Source: Deltaproteobacteria bacterium
GTDB lineage: Bacteria; Desulfobacterota; GWC2-55-46
Assembly (NCBI GenBank): GCA_016218105.1
Contig: JACRET010000017.1
Span: 1 to 38,813 of the forward strand
Reading direction: 5' to 3'
Length of the DNA stretch: 38,813 nt
A program made the translations under genes and the position numbers. The stretch's first letter is position 1; every line of letters begins with the position of its first letter. Under the pieces are notes generated by a model, which was not told the DNA's origin, did no database searches, and worked only from the letters and a program-made list of their open reading frames with translations. Positions 31,305 to 38,691 of this stretch are shown piece after piece.

Positions 31305-31415
31305 ATGGAAAGAGAAAAAAAGATAGCCAACGCGGTATATGCAGCGGTTGTGGCGTTCCTTACGGTGATAATGCTCCTCGAGGGCTTGAACCCGTTATTC
31401 CCGAACTCGCTTTAA
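31305..31415 (+). CDS. 36-residue single-span membrane microprotein
   Basis: An ATG is preceded by AGGAGGTGAT (31291-31300), a 10-nt perfect complement to the 16S 3' end, at ideal spacing. The peptide starts MEREKKIA, has one hydrophobic helix (about 8-25, AVYAAVVAFLTVIMLL) and ends EGLNPLFPNSL. The positive N-terminus predicts N-in/C-out topology. It sits alone between two strong terminators, so it is its own transcription unit. I do not recognise the family. The ribosome site makes non-coding status unlikely, but protein-level evidence is absent. Confidence 0.7.
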   Translation: MEREKKIANAVYAAVVAFLTVIMLLEGLNPLFPNSL

Positions 31416-31424
31416 AGGTACGCT

Positions 31425-31466
31425 AAGGCAAGGGGAGGCGATTTTGCCTCCTCTTGCCTTTTTTAT
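31425..31466. terminator. Bidirectional terminator between the microprotein and rtcB
   Basis: AAGGCAAGGGGAGGC (31425-31439) pairs with GCCTCCTCTTGCCTT (31446-31460), with one G-T pair, followed by TTTTTA on the plus strand. It overlaps the end of rtcB on the other strand. Confidence 0.85.
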
Positions 31467-32926
31467 CCTTTAACGCAGACCAGCGGCCGCATCTTCGCCA
31501 CCTTCCTGTTGACCCCCGCCTTATGCATGATATCAACGACCCTGTCGATGTCCTTGTACGCGCCAGGGGCCTCTTCCGCGACCCCCGATTTTGAACCCGA
31601 CCTTATTATAATGCCTCTATCGGCAAGCTCCTTTATAAGCTCCGTACCGTGCCATTGCCTTTTGGACTGAACCCTCGAAAGAGACCTGCCCGCGCCGTGA
31701 ACGGTGCTGCCGAAGCAATCCGACATCCCTTTATCGGTACCCCTTAATATGTACGACGCCGTACCCATAGAGCCGCCGACAAGGAGGGGGTGTCCCACCG
31801 ACCGGTATGCCTCGGGCATCTCCTGCCTTCCGGGCCCGAACGCCCGTGTGGCCCCTTTTCTGTGCACCAGAAGCTTTTTTTCGACCCCGTTAACGGTGTG
31901 GGTCTCTACCTTGCAGGTATTGTGCGCGACGTCGTATAAGAGCTGGAGCGATTCAGGCCTTACGCCCATAACCCTCGCGAACGCGCCCCTCGTTAAATGG
32001 GATATGGTCTGCCTGTTGGCGAAGGCGCAATTGATGCCGGAGTTTACGGCACTCAAATACTTCTGACCCTCGGGGCTTTTTACAGGCGCGCACACGAGTT
32101 CCCTGTCCCTTATGGGGATCCCGTATTTACGGCTCGCCGCCTCAAGTATCTTCAGATAGTCGGTCCCGATCTGGTGGCCTAGCGCCCGGCTGCCGCAGTG
32201 AATGGAAATGAGCACCTGGTCTTTATATAAGCCGTAGGCCGAGGCCGCCTCCGTGTCGTAGATCTCTTCGATGTACTGGACTTCGAGATAGTGGTTCCCG
32301 CTTCCGAGCGTGCCGACCTGCTTGAATTGCCGCTCTTTGGCCCTCGTGCTTACATTCCTCGGGTCTGCGCCTGCCACAGCCCCGCCTTCCTCGGTGTATT
32401 CAAGGTCTTCAGGCAGCCCATAGCCCTTCTCTATCACAAAGCGCGAGCCTTTTACCAGGAGTTCGTCTACCTCGCTCTCCCTTAGCCTGATCTCGCCCGT
32501 TGAGCCGACCCCGGAGGGCACATCCCTGAAGAGCTGGTTCGCAAGAGGTACTTTATGGGGTTCGATGTCGCTACGGCTTAAGTGGGATTTAAGCACCCTC
32601 ACTCCGCAATTTATATCGAATCCGACGCCTGCCACGCATACTATCCCGCTGTCGACGTCAAACGCCGCCACCCCTCCGATGGCGAACCCGTAACCCGGGT
32701 GTATATCCGCCATCGCGAGCGAGGCCTTCTGTATGCCCGGCAGAGCGGCTACATTGGCCACCTGTTCAAGCGCAGGCGTGAGCCCCCCGGCCTTTCTGCC
32801 CTCCAATTCCTTGATAAGAGGGGCGATCGTATGCTCATCGGCATAGATCCTGCCGGGCACAAGCATATCGCCTATCCTGGGTATCTCCCAGATGTAGTCC
32901 GAAACTTTTTTTACCTCTATCTTCAC
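31463..32926 (-). CDS. rtcB: RNA-splicing ligase RtcB
   Basis: A 487-residue protein with the RtcB metal and active-site motifs: GVGFDINCGVR (D104, C107), GTLGSGNHYLEVQ, ISIHCGSRALGHQIGTDY, HRKGATRAFGPG and STVHGAGRSLSR. It joins RNA 2',3'-cyclic phosphate or 3'-phosphate ends to 5'-OH ends using GTP and Mn2+. The start is GTG 32924-32926 with a GGGGG stretch upstream. Archease is encoded 57 nt upstream on the same strand, so both partners of the reaction are made together. The target RNA in bacteria is generally unsettled; repair of cleaved tRNA or rRNA is likely. Confidence 0.95.
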   Translation of the reverse strand: MKIEVKKVSDYIWEIPRIGDMLVPGRIYADEHTIAPLIKELEGRKAGGLTPALEQVANVAALPGIQKASLAMADIHPGYGFAIGGVAAFDVDSGIVCVAGVGFDINCGVRVLKSHLSRSDIEPHKVPLANQLFRDVPSGVGSTGEIRLRESEVDELLVKGSRFVIEKGYGLPEDLEYTEEGGAVAGADPRNVSTRAKERQFKQVGTLGSGNHYLEVQYIEEIYDTEAASAYGLYKDQVLISIHCGSRALGHQIGTDYLKILEAASRKYGIPIRDRELVCAPVKSPEGQKYLSAVNSGINCAFANRQTISHLTRGAFARVMGVRPESLQLLYDVAHNTCKVETHTVNGVEKKLLVHRKGATRAFGPGRQEMPEAYRSVGHPLLVGGSMGTASYILRGTDKGMSDCFGSTVHGAGRSLSRVQSKRQWHGTELIKELADRGIIIRSGSKSGVAEEAPGAYKDIDRVVDIMHKAGVNRKVAKMRPLVCVKG

Positions 32927-32983
32927 TTAAACCCCCGTTAAACTCCGGGCACAGGCCGAGGGGATGCCGCGGTGACTGCGCTT

Positions 32984-33412
32984 TCAGACGTCAAGTATGC
33001 ATTCAAGCTCAAAGACCCCGCCTCTGCCTCCGTTATACCGAAGCCCGGAGTAGGTCGCGCCTTTTACTTCCGTCTTGACCCCATGCTTCTCGCGGTCGAA
33101 TTTTTCTCCGAAAGCCGTTCCCCTGAATAGATATCTGTTCTCCTCTCTCCTTATCTCATCGGCCTTTGTCCGCTTCAGCGCCAGCTCGTTCAGGCCCTGG
33201 ACCGAGAGCACCTCGTTTAACACCTCTACGAAGAGCGTTTCTATATCTCCGGCTTCCGCGCTTATCACGAAGCCCTCGCGCTCATCGATGGTATCGAGCT
33301 CGAACATGATATCGAGCATGGCCGCCACTCCCTCTTCGAAAGCGGATTTGAGGTCAGGGCCGCTGGCCTTAATACCTATGTCTGATATATGTTCGGAGTA
33401 GCTGTAAGGCAT
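32984..33412 (-). CDS. Archease (RtcB cofactor)
   Basis: A 142-residue protein matching archease along its length: SEHISDIGIKASGPDLKSAF, LFVEVLNEVLSVQGL, KHGVKTEVKGATYSGL and a C-terminal aspartate in ECILDV, expected to bind metal. Archease speeds RtcB guanylylation and broadens its nucleotide use. It lies first in a two-gene operon with rtcB. The ATG is at 33410-33412. The upstream 120 nt are shared with the divergent secreted-protein gene and hold its promoter. Confidence 0.92.
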   Translation of the reverse strand: MPYSYSEHISDIGIKASGPDLKSAFEEGVAAMLDIMFELDTIDEREGFVISAEAGDIETLFVEVLNEVLSVQGLNELALKRTKADEIRREENRYLFRGTAFGEKFDREKHGVKTEVKGATYSGLRYNGGRGGVFELECILDV

Positions 33413-33452
33413 AATTTTGATTCTACCATCCGAAGCCGGTCAGTCAAGGGAT

Positions 33453-33480
33453 TTGACAACACCGCTGGCGGGATTAAAAT
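33453..33480 (+). promoter_or_regulatory. Promoter of the first secreted paralogue
   Basis: TTGACA (33453-33458), a 16-nt spacer and TAAAAT (33475-33480). Transcription would begin near 33487, just before an inverted repeat. Confidence 0.6.
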
Positions 33481-33491
33481 TAATATATGAA

Positions 33492-33520
33492 AACTTAAGC
33501 ACACGCAATTCGCTTAAGTT
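33492..33520 (+). promoter_or_regulatory. Leader hairpin or operator just before the ribosome site
   Basis: AACTTAAGC (33492-33500) and GCTTAAGTT (33512-33520) form a perfect 9-bp dyad with an 11-nt loop. The 3' arm directly abuts the AAGGAGG ribosome site (33521-33527). Given the predicted start near 33487, it would form a 5'-terminal mRNA stem-loop, of the kind that stabilises transcripts, or a protein-binding site. Confidence 0.6.
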
Positions 33521-33535
33521 AAGGAGGTGTTTAAT

Positions 33536-33976
33536 ATGATAAAGAGAAAAGGACTCTTCCTGGTTATCCTTTCGGTGGCATTGGCCGCGTTGTTTACGGC
33601 GGCACAGGCCTCGGTAGAGAACTTCGAGCTAAAGCCCATTTCCGGAGCGGAGAAGGCCGCCGGCGATGTGATCGTAACCGACGTGTTTGACAGCGGCTAT
33701 AACCAGAAGGAAATAGCGGTTGAGGCAAGCGGGCTTGAGCCGTATTCCATGTACACAGTGTGGCTGGCAAGGAAAGGACCTTCAGCGGACATAAGAGGCG
33801 TTGGCGTTGAAGACTATGCCTTTAAGACCGACGGGGAAGGCAAAGGCCGTTTCGTAGCAACGATCTCGGAGTTTGACTATCAGAAGTGGGATGTGATTGA
33901 GATAGCACGCCATCCCGATAATAACCCTAAAAATCTGGATAACGCTGAGATAGCGCTTACAGGCGATTTAGGGTAG
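33536..33976 (+). CDS. Secreted beta-sandwich-like protein, paralogue 1
   Basis: A 146-residue protein with a signal peptide (MIKRKGLFLVILSVALAALF, cleavage probably after AAQA). The mature part carries KEIAVEASGLEPYSMYTVWL, RGVGVEDYAFKTDGEGKGRF and DVIEIARHPDNNPKNLDNAE. The pattern of 'I.V.A.GL.P.S.YTVW' and 'GVG..DY.FKTD..G.GR' recurs in the next secreted protein, so they are paralogues. The periplasmic or extracellular function is unknown; the fold resembles small beta-sandwich adhesion or CHRD-like domains, but this is inference. The start ATG has AAGGAGG 8 nt upstream; an upstream GTG is disfavoured. Confidence 0.8.
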   Translation: MIKRKGLFLVILSVALAALFTAAQASVENFELKPISGAEKAAGDVIVTDVFDSGYNQKEIAVEASGLEPYSMYTVWLARKGPSADIRGVGVEDYAFKTDGEGKGRFVATISEFDYQKWDVIEIARHPDNNPKNLDNAEIALTGDLG

Positions 33977-34017
33977 TTATAACATCAAAGGTCAGTAATA
34001 AAATGGTATGTATGATT

Positions 34018-34045
34018 AAGAAGGGGCCGTCAAAGGCCCCTTCTT
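34018..34045 (+). terminator. Hairpin after paralogue 1
   Basis: AAGAAGGGGCC (34018-34028) and GGCCCCTTCTT (34035-34045) form a perfect 11-bp stem with a 6-nt loop. Only a weak T-tract follows. It probably ends most transcripts of paralogue 1. Confidence 0.7.
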
Positions 34046-34182
34046 GCTTAAAGCTTATAAAAGCCGGTCGAAAAACCGGGGCTTTCCAGAGAGAGATGGA
34101 CGTAACGGGCGGTCATTTAGAGAAGTACAAACCGTAGTTTATTTCGAATCAATCCAATCCAGTAAAAACCAGGAGGTGCCAA

Positions 34183-34722
34183 ATGGTGAAGCAAAGGATG
34201 TTTTTTGCCGTTCTATTTTTTTTCGCGTTGATCTTGGCGGGTTCATCCGCATTGGCTATTGAGGAAGGCACCATAGACCTTAAGGGAAGGCTATGGGAAA
34301 ACGTAAAGGGCACGGCTTCAATCAGCGATGCGGGCGAGAACCAAAAGCAGATCGCCATAAACGCTTCAGGGCTCCAGCCGAATTCGACATACACGGTCTG
34401 GTTTATAAATGAAAAGGCCGGAAAGGACATGTCGGGAGTGGGCGCGGGAGATTACTCCTTCAAGACCGACTCTCAGGGGAACGGCAGGTATACGGCGTTA
34501 GTATCCGAAGACCAGTTTACAGGCTGGGATGCCATCGAGGTCGCGTTTCACCCGGACGGCAATGCCAAGAATATGGAGAACATCAAGACAGCCCTTAAAG
34601 GCGACCTCGAAAAGATTACGTCTGATGAATCCAGGGCAGGGTCTCCTGAGTCAGGCAAATCCGGGACAAAGGAGAGAGGTTCAGAGCGCGGCGGCACGTC
34701 AGGCGGCGCTTCAGGGTACTAG
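34183..34722 (+). CDS. Secreted beta-sandwich-like protein, paralogue 2, with Ser/Gly-rich tail
   Basis: A 179-residue protein with a signal peptide (about 1-25, AGSSALA). Its mature domain matches the preceding secreted protein: KQIAINASGLQPNSTYTVWF, SGVGAGDYSFKTDSQGNGRY and DAIEVAFHPDGNAKNMENIK. It adds a low-complexity tail of about 30 residues rich in Ser, Gly, Lys and Glu (GSPESGKSGTKERGSERGGT). AGGAGGTG lies 5 nt before the ATG. The two genes are separated by a hairpin, so they are likely separate transcripts from a local duplication. Function is unknown. The stop TAG is followed by CAGGCT, like the family 1 repeat ends. Confidence 0.8.
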   Translation: MVKQRMFFAVLFFFALILAGSSALAIEEGTIDLKGRLWENVKGTASISDAGENQKQIAINASGLQPNSTYTVWFINEKAGKDMSGVGAGDYSFKTDSQGNGRYTALVSEDQFTGWDAIEVAFHPDGNAKNMENIKTALKGDLEKITSDESRAGSPESGKSGTKERGSERGGTSGGASGY

Positions 34723-34734
34723 CAGGCTTACAGG

Positions 34735-34764
34735 ATACGGAGACCGGCCAGCCGGTCTCCGTAT
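34735..34764. terminator. Perfect 14-bp hairpin after paralogue 2
   Basis: ATACGGAGACCGGC (34735-34748) and GCCGGTCTCCGTAT (34751-34764) form a stem with a 2-nt loop. No long T-run follows, but the position 12 nt after the stop fits a terminator. Confidence 0.75.
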
Positions 34765-34836
34765 TATATAATGTGCGGGGAGCTTCAATTTAACTGATTT
34801 CTTGACCCTATCAGCCTTATATGTTAGTTTTACGAA

Positions 34837-35802
34837 ATGAAAATAATTGTGACAGGCGGCGCGGGGTTTATCGGCTCCCATTTGACCGAAAGTCTGCTTA
34901 AAAGAGGGGAAAGGGTTGTTATTATAGACGATTTTAATGACTTCTATGATCCCTCCCTTAAGAGAGAGAACGTCAAGCCGTTCGAAACCAACCCGAATTT
35001 CAAGCTTTACGAAGCAGACATAAGGAACAGGGCAAAGATAGCCGAGGTCTTCAAAAAAGAGGTCCCGGACGCGGTATGCCACCTCGCGGCCAGGGCTGGC
35101 GTGAGGCCGTCCATACAGGATCCGCTTCTTTATGAGGAGACAAACTGCGTCGGAACCCTGAATCTGCTCGAATCCGCCAGAGAATTGAAGGTTAAAAACT
35201 TCGTATTCGCATCATCATCTTCCGTGTACGGAATCAACAGCAAGATCCCGTTTTCCGAAGAAGACCCCATTACCTGTCCGATTTCTCCTTACGCCACCAC
35301 AAAGAGGGCGGGTGAGCTCATGTGTTTCACCTACTCCCACCTGTATGATATGAACTTCACATGCCTTCGCTTTTTTACCGTCTATGGCGAGCGGGGCAGG
35401 CCGGATATGGCCGTGGCGAAATTTACGAAGCTTATCCATGAAGGCCGGGGTATACAGGTGTACGGGGACGGAAGCGCCAAAAGGGATTTCACTTACGTCG
35501 CCGACATAGTCCAGGGGGTCATGAATTCCATCTACAACCCTTCAAAGTACGAGATAGTGAATATAGGCGGGGCGAATATGATCGATGTCAACGGGCTCAT
35601 TTCCCTTATCGAAAAAAACCTGGGGAAAAAGGCCGATATAAAATATTCGGAAGTCGCGCCAGGTGACGTGCCTGTCACTTACGCGGATGTGACCAAGGCG
35701 AAGAGGCTGTTGGGGTTTGACCCCAAGGTGCGCATTGACGAAGGCATCGCCCGCTATGTCAAGTGGTTCCTTGAAAGGGAAGCCGGAGGCGCGGCAATCT
35801 GA
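34837..35802 (+). CDS. NAD-dependent sugar-nucleotide epimerase (UDP-glucuronate 4-epimerase-like)
   Basis: A 321-residue extended-SDR protein. The Rossmann motif is TGGAGFIGSH (about 6-15), then HLAARAGVRPSIQDP and the catalytic YxxxK at Y152-K156 in SPYATTKRAGE, with SSSSVYG before it. AGVRPSI and FFTVYGERGRPDMA are typical of the UDP-glucuronate/galacturonate 4-epimerase branch rather than GalE. It would supply a sugar nucleotide for surface polysaccharide. A possible promoter is TTGACC (34802-34807), 17 nt, TAGTTT (34825-34830). That would place the transcript start at about the ATG, and no ribosome site is visible. Confidence 0.82.
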   Translation: MKIIVTGGAGFIGSHLTESLLKRGERVVIIDDFNDFYDPSLKRENVKPFETNPNFKLYEADIRNRAKIAEVFKKEVPDAVCHLAARAGVRPSIQDPLLYEETNCVGTLNLLESARELKVKNFVFASSSSVYGINSKIPFSEEDPITCPISPYATTKRAGELMCFTYSHLYDMNFTCLRFFTVYGERGRPDMAVAKFTKLIHEGRGIQVYGDGSAKRDFTYVADIVQGVMNSIYNPSKYEIVNIGGANMIDVNGLISLIEKNLGKKADIKYSEVAPGDVPVTYADVTKAKRLLGFDPKVRIDEGIARYVKWFLEREAGGAAI

Positions 35803-35868
35803 GGGGTTTTGTTCGGCAGGGCGCGGGAAAAAACAGGCGGCGTTTCGTCAGCCTTTTAACGGAGTAAA

Positions 35869-36888
35869 ATGAAGAAGACCTTCGTAAAAGATATCAGGGA
35901 AAAAGACCACGTGACCGGCCCCTTCCTTATAACCAAAAAAGAGGCTGGCATAAGCAAGTCGGGAAAACCTTATCTTAATTTAAGGATAATGGATTCGACC
36001 GGCGAGCTTGAGGCCCGCGTATGGGAATCCGCCGAGGAGATCGGGAAGAATTTCCAGAAAAACGACGTTGTCTCGATAAAAGGCTTCGCCGTGGCCTATC
36101 AGGGAGGAGTTCAGGTCAATATAAGTTCCGCCGCCCCGGTCTCGGAGTCAGAGTATTCTATCAGGGATTTTTTGCCGTGCTCCCCCAAAGACCCTGTAAA
36201 GATGATGGCGGAAGTGGAATCCATAATATCGCGGGTCGAGGACAGGCATCTAAAGGGGCTGCTCTCTTCCATCTTTAACGACGCTGAGGTGCGGGAACGC
36301 TTTATCATAGCCCCTGCCGCCAAATCCATGCACCATCCGTACCTGAGCGGGCTTCTTGAACACGTGCTGTCTATCTGCGGACTTGCCGAAAAGGTCGTAG
36401 ACCATTATAAGACGGGGATAAATAAAGACCTCCTTATGACCGGAGCGCTGCTGCATGATATCGGAAAGATATACGAGCTCTCTTATAAAAGATCTTTTGA
36501 GTATACGGACGAGGGAAGGCTCCTGGGGCATATAACCATAGGTGTAGAGCTTATCGAGGAAAAGATAAGGCTTCAGAAGGATTTTCCGAGGGAGCTGGCG
36601 GTGCTCCTTAAGCATATGCTCTTAAGCCATCATGGGCATCTGGAATTCGGCTCGCCTAAGAGGCCCAAGACGATAGAGGCGATAATGCTCTATTACCTCG
36701 ATGACATGGACGCCAAGATAAACACCGTGCAGTCCCTTGTAAATAACAATGAAGACGGCGCCAGCTGGACAGCGTACCAGCGTATTTTCGAAAGATATAT
36801 CTACAAGGGCAGTTTTAAAAAAGAGGAAGAAAAGCCCGAAGAACAAAAGGCCGACGGCAAAAAGAACGGAATGCCGAGCCTTTTCTGA
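35869..36888 (+). CDS. YhaM-like 3'-5' exoribonuclease (OB-fold plus HD domain)
   Basis: A 339-residue protein. The N-terminal OB-fold nucleic-acid-binding domain (about 10-95) has GPFLITKKEAGISKSGKPYL and DSTGELEARVW. An HD phosphohydrolase domain (about 145-300) has HHPYLSGLLEHVLSICGLA, H196-D197 in LLHDIGKIYEL, and LSHHGHLEFGSPKRPKTIEA. This domain order and these motifs define YhaM/CBF1-type nucleases, which shorten RNA and ssDNA with Mn2+. A Lys/Glu-rich tail ends MPSLF. The next gene begins 35 nt later, so co-transcription is likely. Confidence 0.88.
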   Translation: MKKTFVKDIREKDHVTGPFLITKKEAGISKSGKPYLNLRIMDSTGELEARVWESAEEIGKNFQKNDVVSIKGFAVAYQGGVQVNISSAAPVSESEYSIRDFLPCSPKDPVKMMAEVESIISRVEDRHLKGLLSSIFNDAEVRERFIIAPAAKSMHHPYLSGLLEHVLSICGLAEKVVDHYKTGINKDLLMTGALLHDIGKIYELSYKRSFEYTDEGRLLGHITIGVELIEEKIRLQKDFPRELAVLLKHMLLSHHGHLEFGSPKRPKTIEAIMLYYLDDMDAKINTVQSLVNNNEDGASWTAYQRIFERYIYKGSFKKEEEKPEEQKADGKKNGMPSLF

Positions 36889-36923
36889 GTTCAAATCGCC
36901 TGCCCGGAATCAACCCCTTTGAG

Positions 36924-37514
36924 ATGTCTGAAGAGAAAAGTAAACTTGATAAACTGAGAGACGGCTTGCTTAAGGCCATGAGGGGGCGCGCTGATTATAA
37001 ATACTCCCTCCCTGTCTTTGGCGAGGGGCCGTCTCCGTGCGCCCTGATGGTAATTGGCGAGGCACCCGGCAGGGAAGAGACCAGGCTCGGCAAACCCTTC
37101 GTGGGGCGGGCGGGTAAATTCTTCATCGCAATACTTGAAGAGGTTTTAGGGGTAAAGAGGGACGCCGTCTATATAACAAACGTCTTGAAGATATGGCCGA
37201 ATATAGAGACAAAGCGTCTTAAAACAAGAAAACCTCATAAGCATGAGGAAGATTTTTTCATACCATATCTGAAAGAGGAGATTAAGGCGGTCAAGCCTTA
37301 TGCCATCCTCGCGGTAGGGAAAACCGCATACTTTGCCGTGGCGCCGGATATGCCTTTTACGCCTGGCAAGTGGATTGAAGCAGGCGGGATAAAGATCATG
37401 CCCATATACCACCCGTCTTATATTTTAAGGCGGCAGAAAAGACTTGAAGAGAGCACAAGAGAACTTAAAAGAGCTTTGGAGGAAGTCAAAAAGGAGCTTG
37501 ACAGCATTCCGTAG
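36924..37514 (+). CDS. Uracil-DNA glycosylase superfamily (family 4-like) lacking Fe-S cysteines
   Basis: A 196-residue protein with motif 1 GEAPGREETRLGKPFVGRAG (45-64) and the later motif HPSYILRR, clearly of the family 4/5 UDG fold. Family 4 enzymes bind a [4Fe-4S] cluster through four cysteines. Here the only cysteine is C39. The usual TNVxKCRPP reads TNVLKIWPN, and no N-terminal CxxC exists. It is probably a cluster-free relative that removes uracil or another damaged base; activity is inferred. It lies between YhaM and a convergent zinc-ribbon gene that ends 4 nt away. Confidence 0.82.
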   Translation: MSEEKSKLDKLRDGLLKAMRGRADYKYSLPVFGEGPSPCALMVIGEAPGREETRLGKPFVGRAGKFFIAILEEVLGVKRDAVYITNVLKIWPNIETKRLKTRKPHKHEEDFFIPYLKEEIKAVKPYAILAVGKTAYFAVAPDMPFTPGKWIEAGGIKIMPIYHPSYILRRQKRLEESTRELKRALEEVKKELDSIP

Positions 37515-37518
37515 GCGG

Positions 37519-37698
37519 CTACTCCTTATCTGTTACAGGCTCTACAGGCCCGCAGACAGGGCAGTATTGCTCTCCACCGTCGAGCAGGCAGGCATGGCCG
37601 CACTCGGGACAGCAGACGCATTCGTCGGTACGGTTGCCGCAAACGGCACAGAATTTTTCTTTCGTGGTCTCCGGGGGCTCGACCGGTCTTTTTACCAT
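37519..37698 (-). CDS. Cysteine-rich 59-residue zinc-ribbon protein
   Basis: A small protein on the minus strand. Its cysteines are C17, C20, C27, C29, C30, C33, C37, C46 and C49, in FCAVCGN, CVCCPECGHAC and YCPVCGP. This is enough for two zinc knuckles or ribbons. GAGG lies 7 nt before the ATG at 37696-37698. The ends are PVEPPETTKE (N) and VEPVTDKE (C). No family is recognised beyond double zinc ribbon; DNA, RNA or protein binding is possible. It is convergent with the glycosylase gene. Confidence 0.72.
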   Translation of the reverse strand: MVKRPVEPPETTKEKFCAVCGNRTDECVCCPECGHACLLDGGEQYCPVCGPVEPVTDKE

Positions 37699-37798
37699 AA
37701 TATGCCTCTTATTTCAGTATAGCCAAGCTTCTTTATTCTGTAAATATAGAGGGGCAGGCAGAGAGACATGGATCCCTTGTCTGATTTTCTCTCAATGG

Positions 37799-37826
37799 TT
37801 GCCTTTTCGGGCTTTATACATATAAT
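37799..37826 (+). promoter_or_regulatory. Promoter of the DUF2238-like gene
   Basis: TTGCCT (37799-37804), a 16-nt spacer and TATAAT (37821-37826). The predicted transcript start near 37833 favours the second ATG (37864) as translation start. Confidence 0.5.
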
Positions 37827-37863
37827 CAACGGGTAGATGCTTTTTCAAAGAGGATACCTGCCC

Positions 37864-38589
37864 ATGTTACAGCTGAAAGGTTTTTTCAGGAACTGGCGTA
37901 CGCTCTCTATCTCAACGGCACTTTCGTGGCTTATGAAGTCGCTGATGGTGGCGCTCATCCCTTATGAGATATACAAAGGGGAGTACCTTTTTTCCGTGGC
38001 GGCCATAATGGCCGTAGTTATCTCTCTTGTGCCTTCCATTGTTCAGCGTAATTACCGCATAACGCTCCCTTTTGAGCTGGATTTTCTTATCACGCTATCT
38101 TTATTCCTTCATACCTTCATGGGTGAGGGAATGGATTTCTATCAAAGGTTTGAGATATGGGACCAGCTCCTCCACCTTTACGGCGGCGGTGTCGTCGCGC
38201 TGCTCGGGTTTGTAATTGTGTATACGCTTCATTATACCAGGAAGGTGCGTCTTTCAATACCCTTGATAGGCTTCTTTACCATCATATTCGCGATGGGTGT
38301 CGGCGGTTTGTGGGAGATCGGCGAATACAGCGTTGACGTGATCTTCAAAAAACGGACGCAGGACGGGCTCGATGACACAATGATGGACATGATAGACGAC
38401 CTCATCGGCGGGCTGGTAGTCTCGGTTTTAGGAATGCTTTATGTCAAGTACTCAAGCCCGGACACCAGGGTAAGGCTCGCCAAGCCTCTGGGCGAGATCT
38501 TTGGCATCGGCAAAAAGATTGACCTCCTGATGAAGAGGATAATAAAGTCAGAGAACAGGTTCAAAAAAGCCAAAGACGACAGGCAATGA
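37864..38589 (+). CDS. DUF2238-like integral membrane protein
   Basis: A 241-residue protein with about six hydrophobic helices. Family-like signatures are LPFELDFLITLSLFLHTFMG, the WDQLLHLYGGGVVALLGF helix, GVGGLWEIGEYSVD and DGLDDTMMDMIDDLIGGLVV. These follow the DUF2238/YjdF-type pattern (WDxxLH, WEIxEF, DTMxDLIxD), a family of unknown function. The C-terminus is basic and cytoplasmic. The ATG at 37864 has AGAGGA 9 nt upstream inside the predicted leader; an ATG at 37837 would add 9 residues but lie almost at the transcript start. Confidence 0.78.
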   Translation: MLQLKGFFRNWRTLSISTALSWLMKSLMVALIPYEIYKGEYLFSVAAIMAVVISLVPSIVQRNYRITLPFELDFLITLSLFLHTFMGEGMDFYQRFEIWDQLLHLYGGGVVALLGFVIVYTLHYTRKVRLSIPLIGFFTIIFAMGVGGLWEIGEYSVDVIFKKRTQDGLDDTMMDMIDDLIGGLVVSVLGMLYVKYSSPDTRVRLAKPLGEIFGIGKKIDLLMKRIIKSENRFKKAKDDRQ

Positions 38590-38691
38590 CAGAAATACGG
38601 GGCCGTCTCATCGGACTTGCCGCGCGCTAGCCGGGGGATTCGGCCCGTAATAATTCTTAAACTCAAAAACAGATAAAAACACGGAGGCAGC

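Noticed and set aside
34801-34839. A leaderless mRNA for the epimerase
   Set aside because: The -10 (TAGTTT) is poor, so the predicted start at the ATG is too weak to claim.
38590-38691. A terminator after the DUF2238-like gene
   Set aside because: The ACGGGGCCG...CGGCCCGT dyad is imperfect, with a loop of about 30 nt and no T-run.
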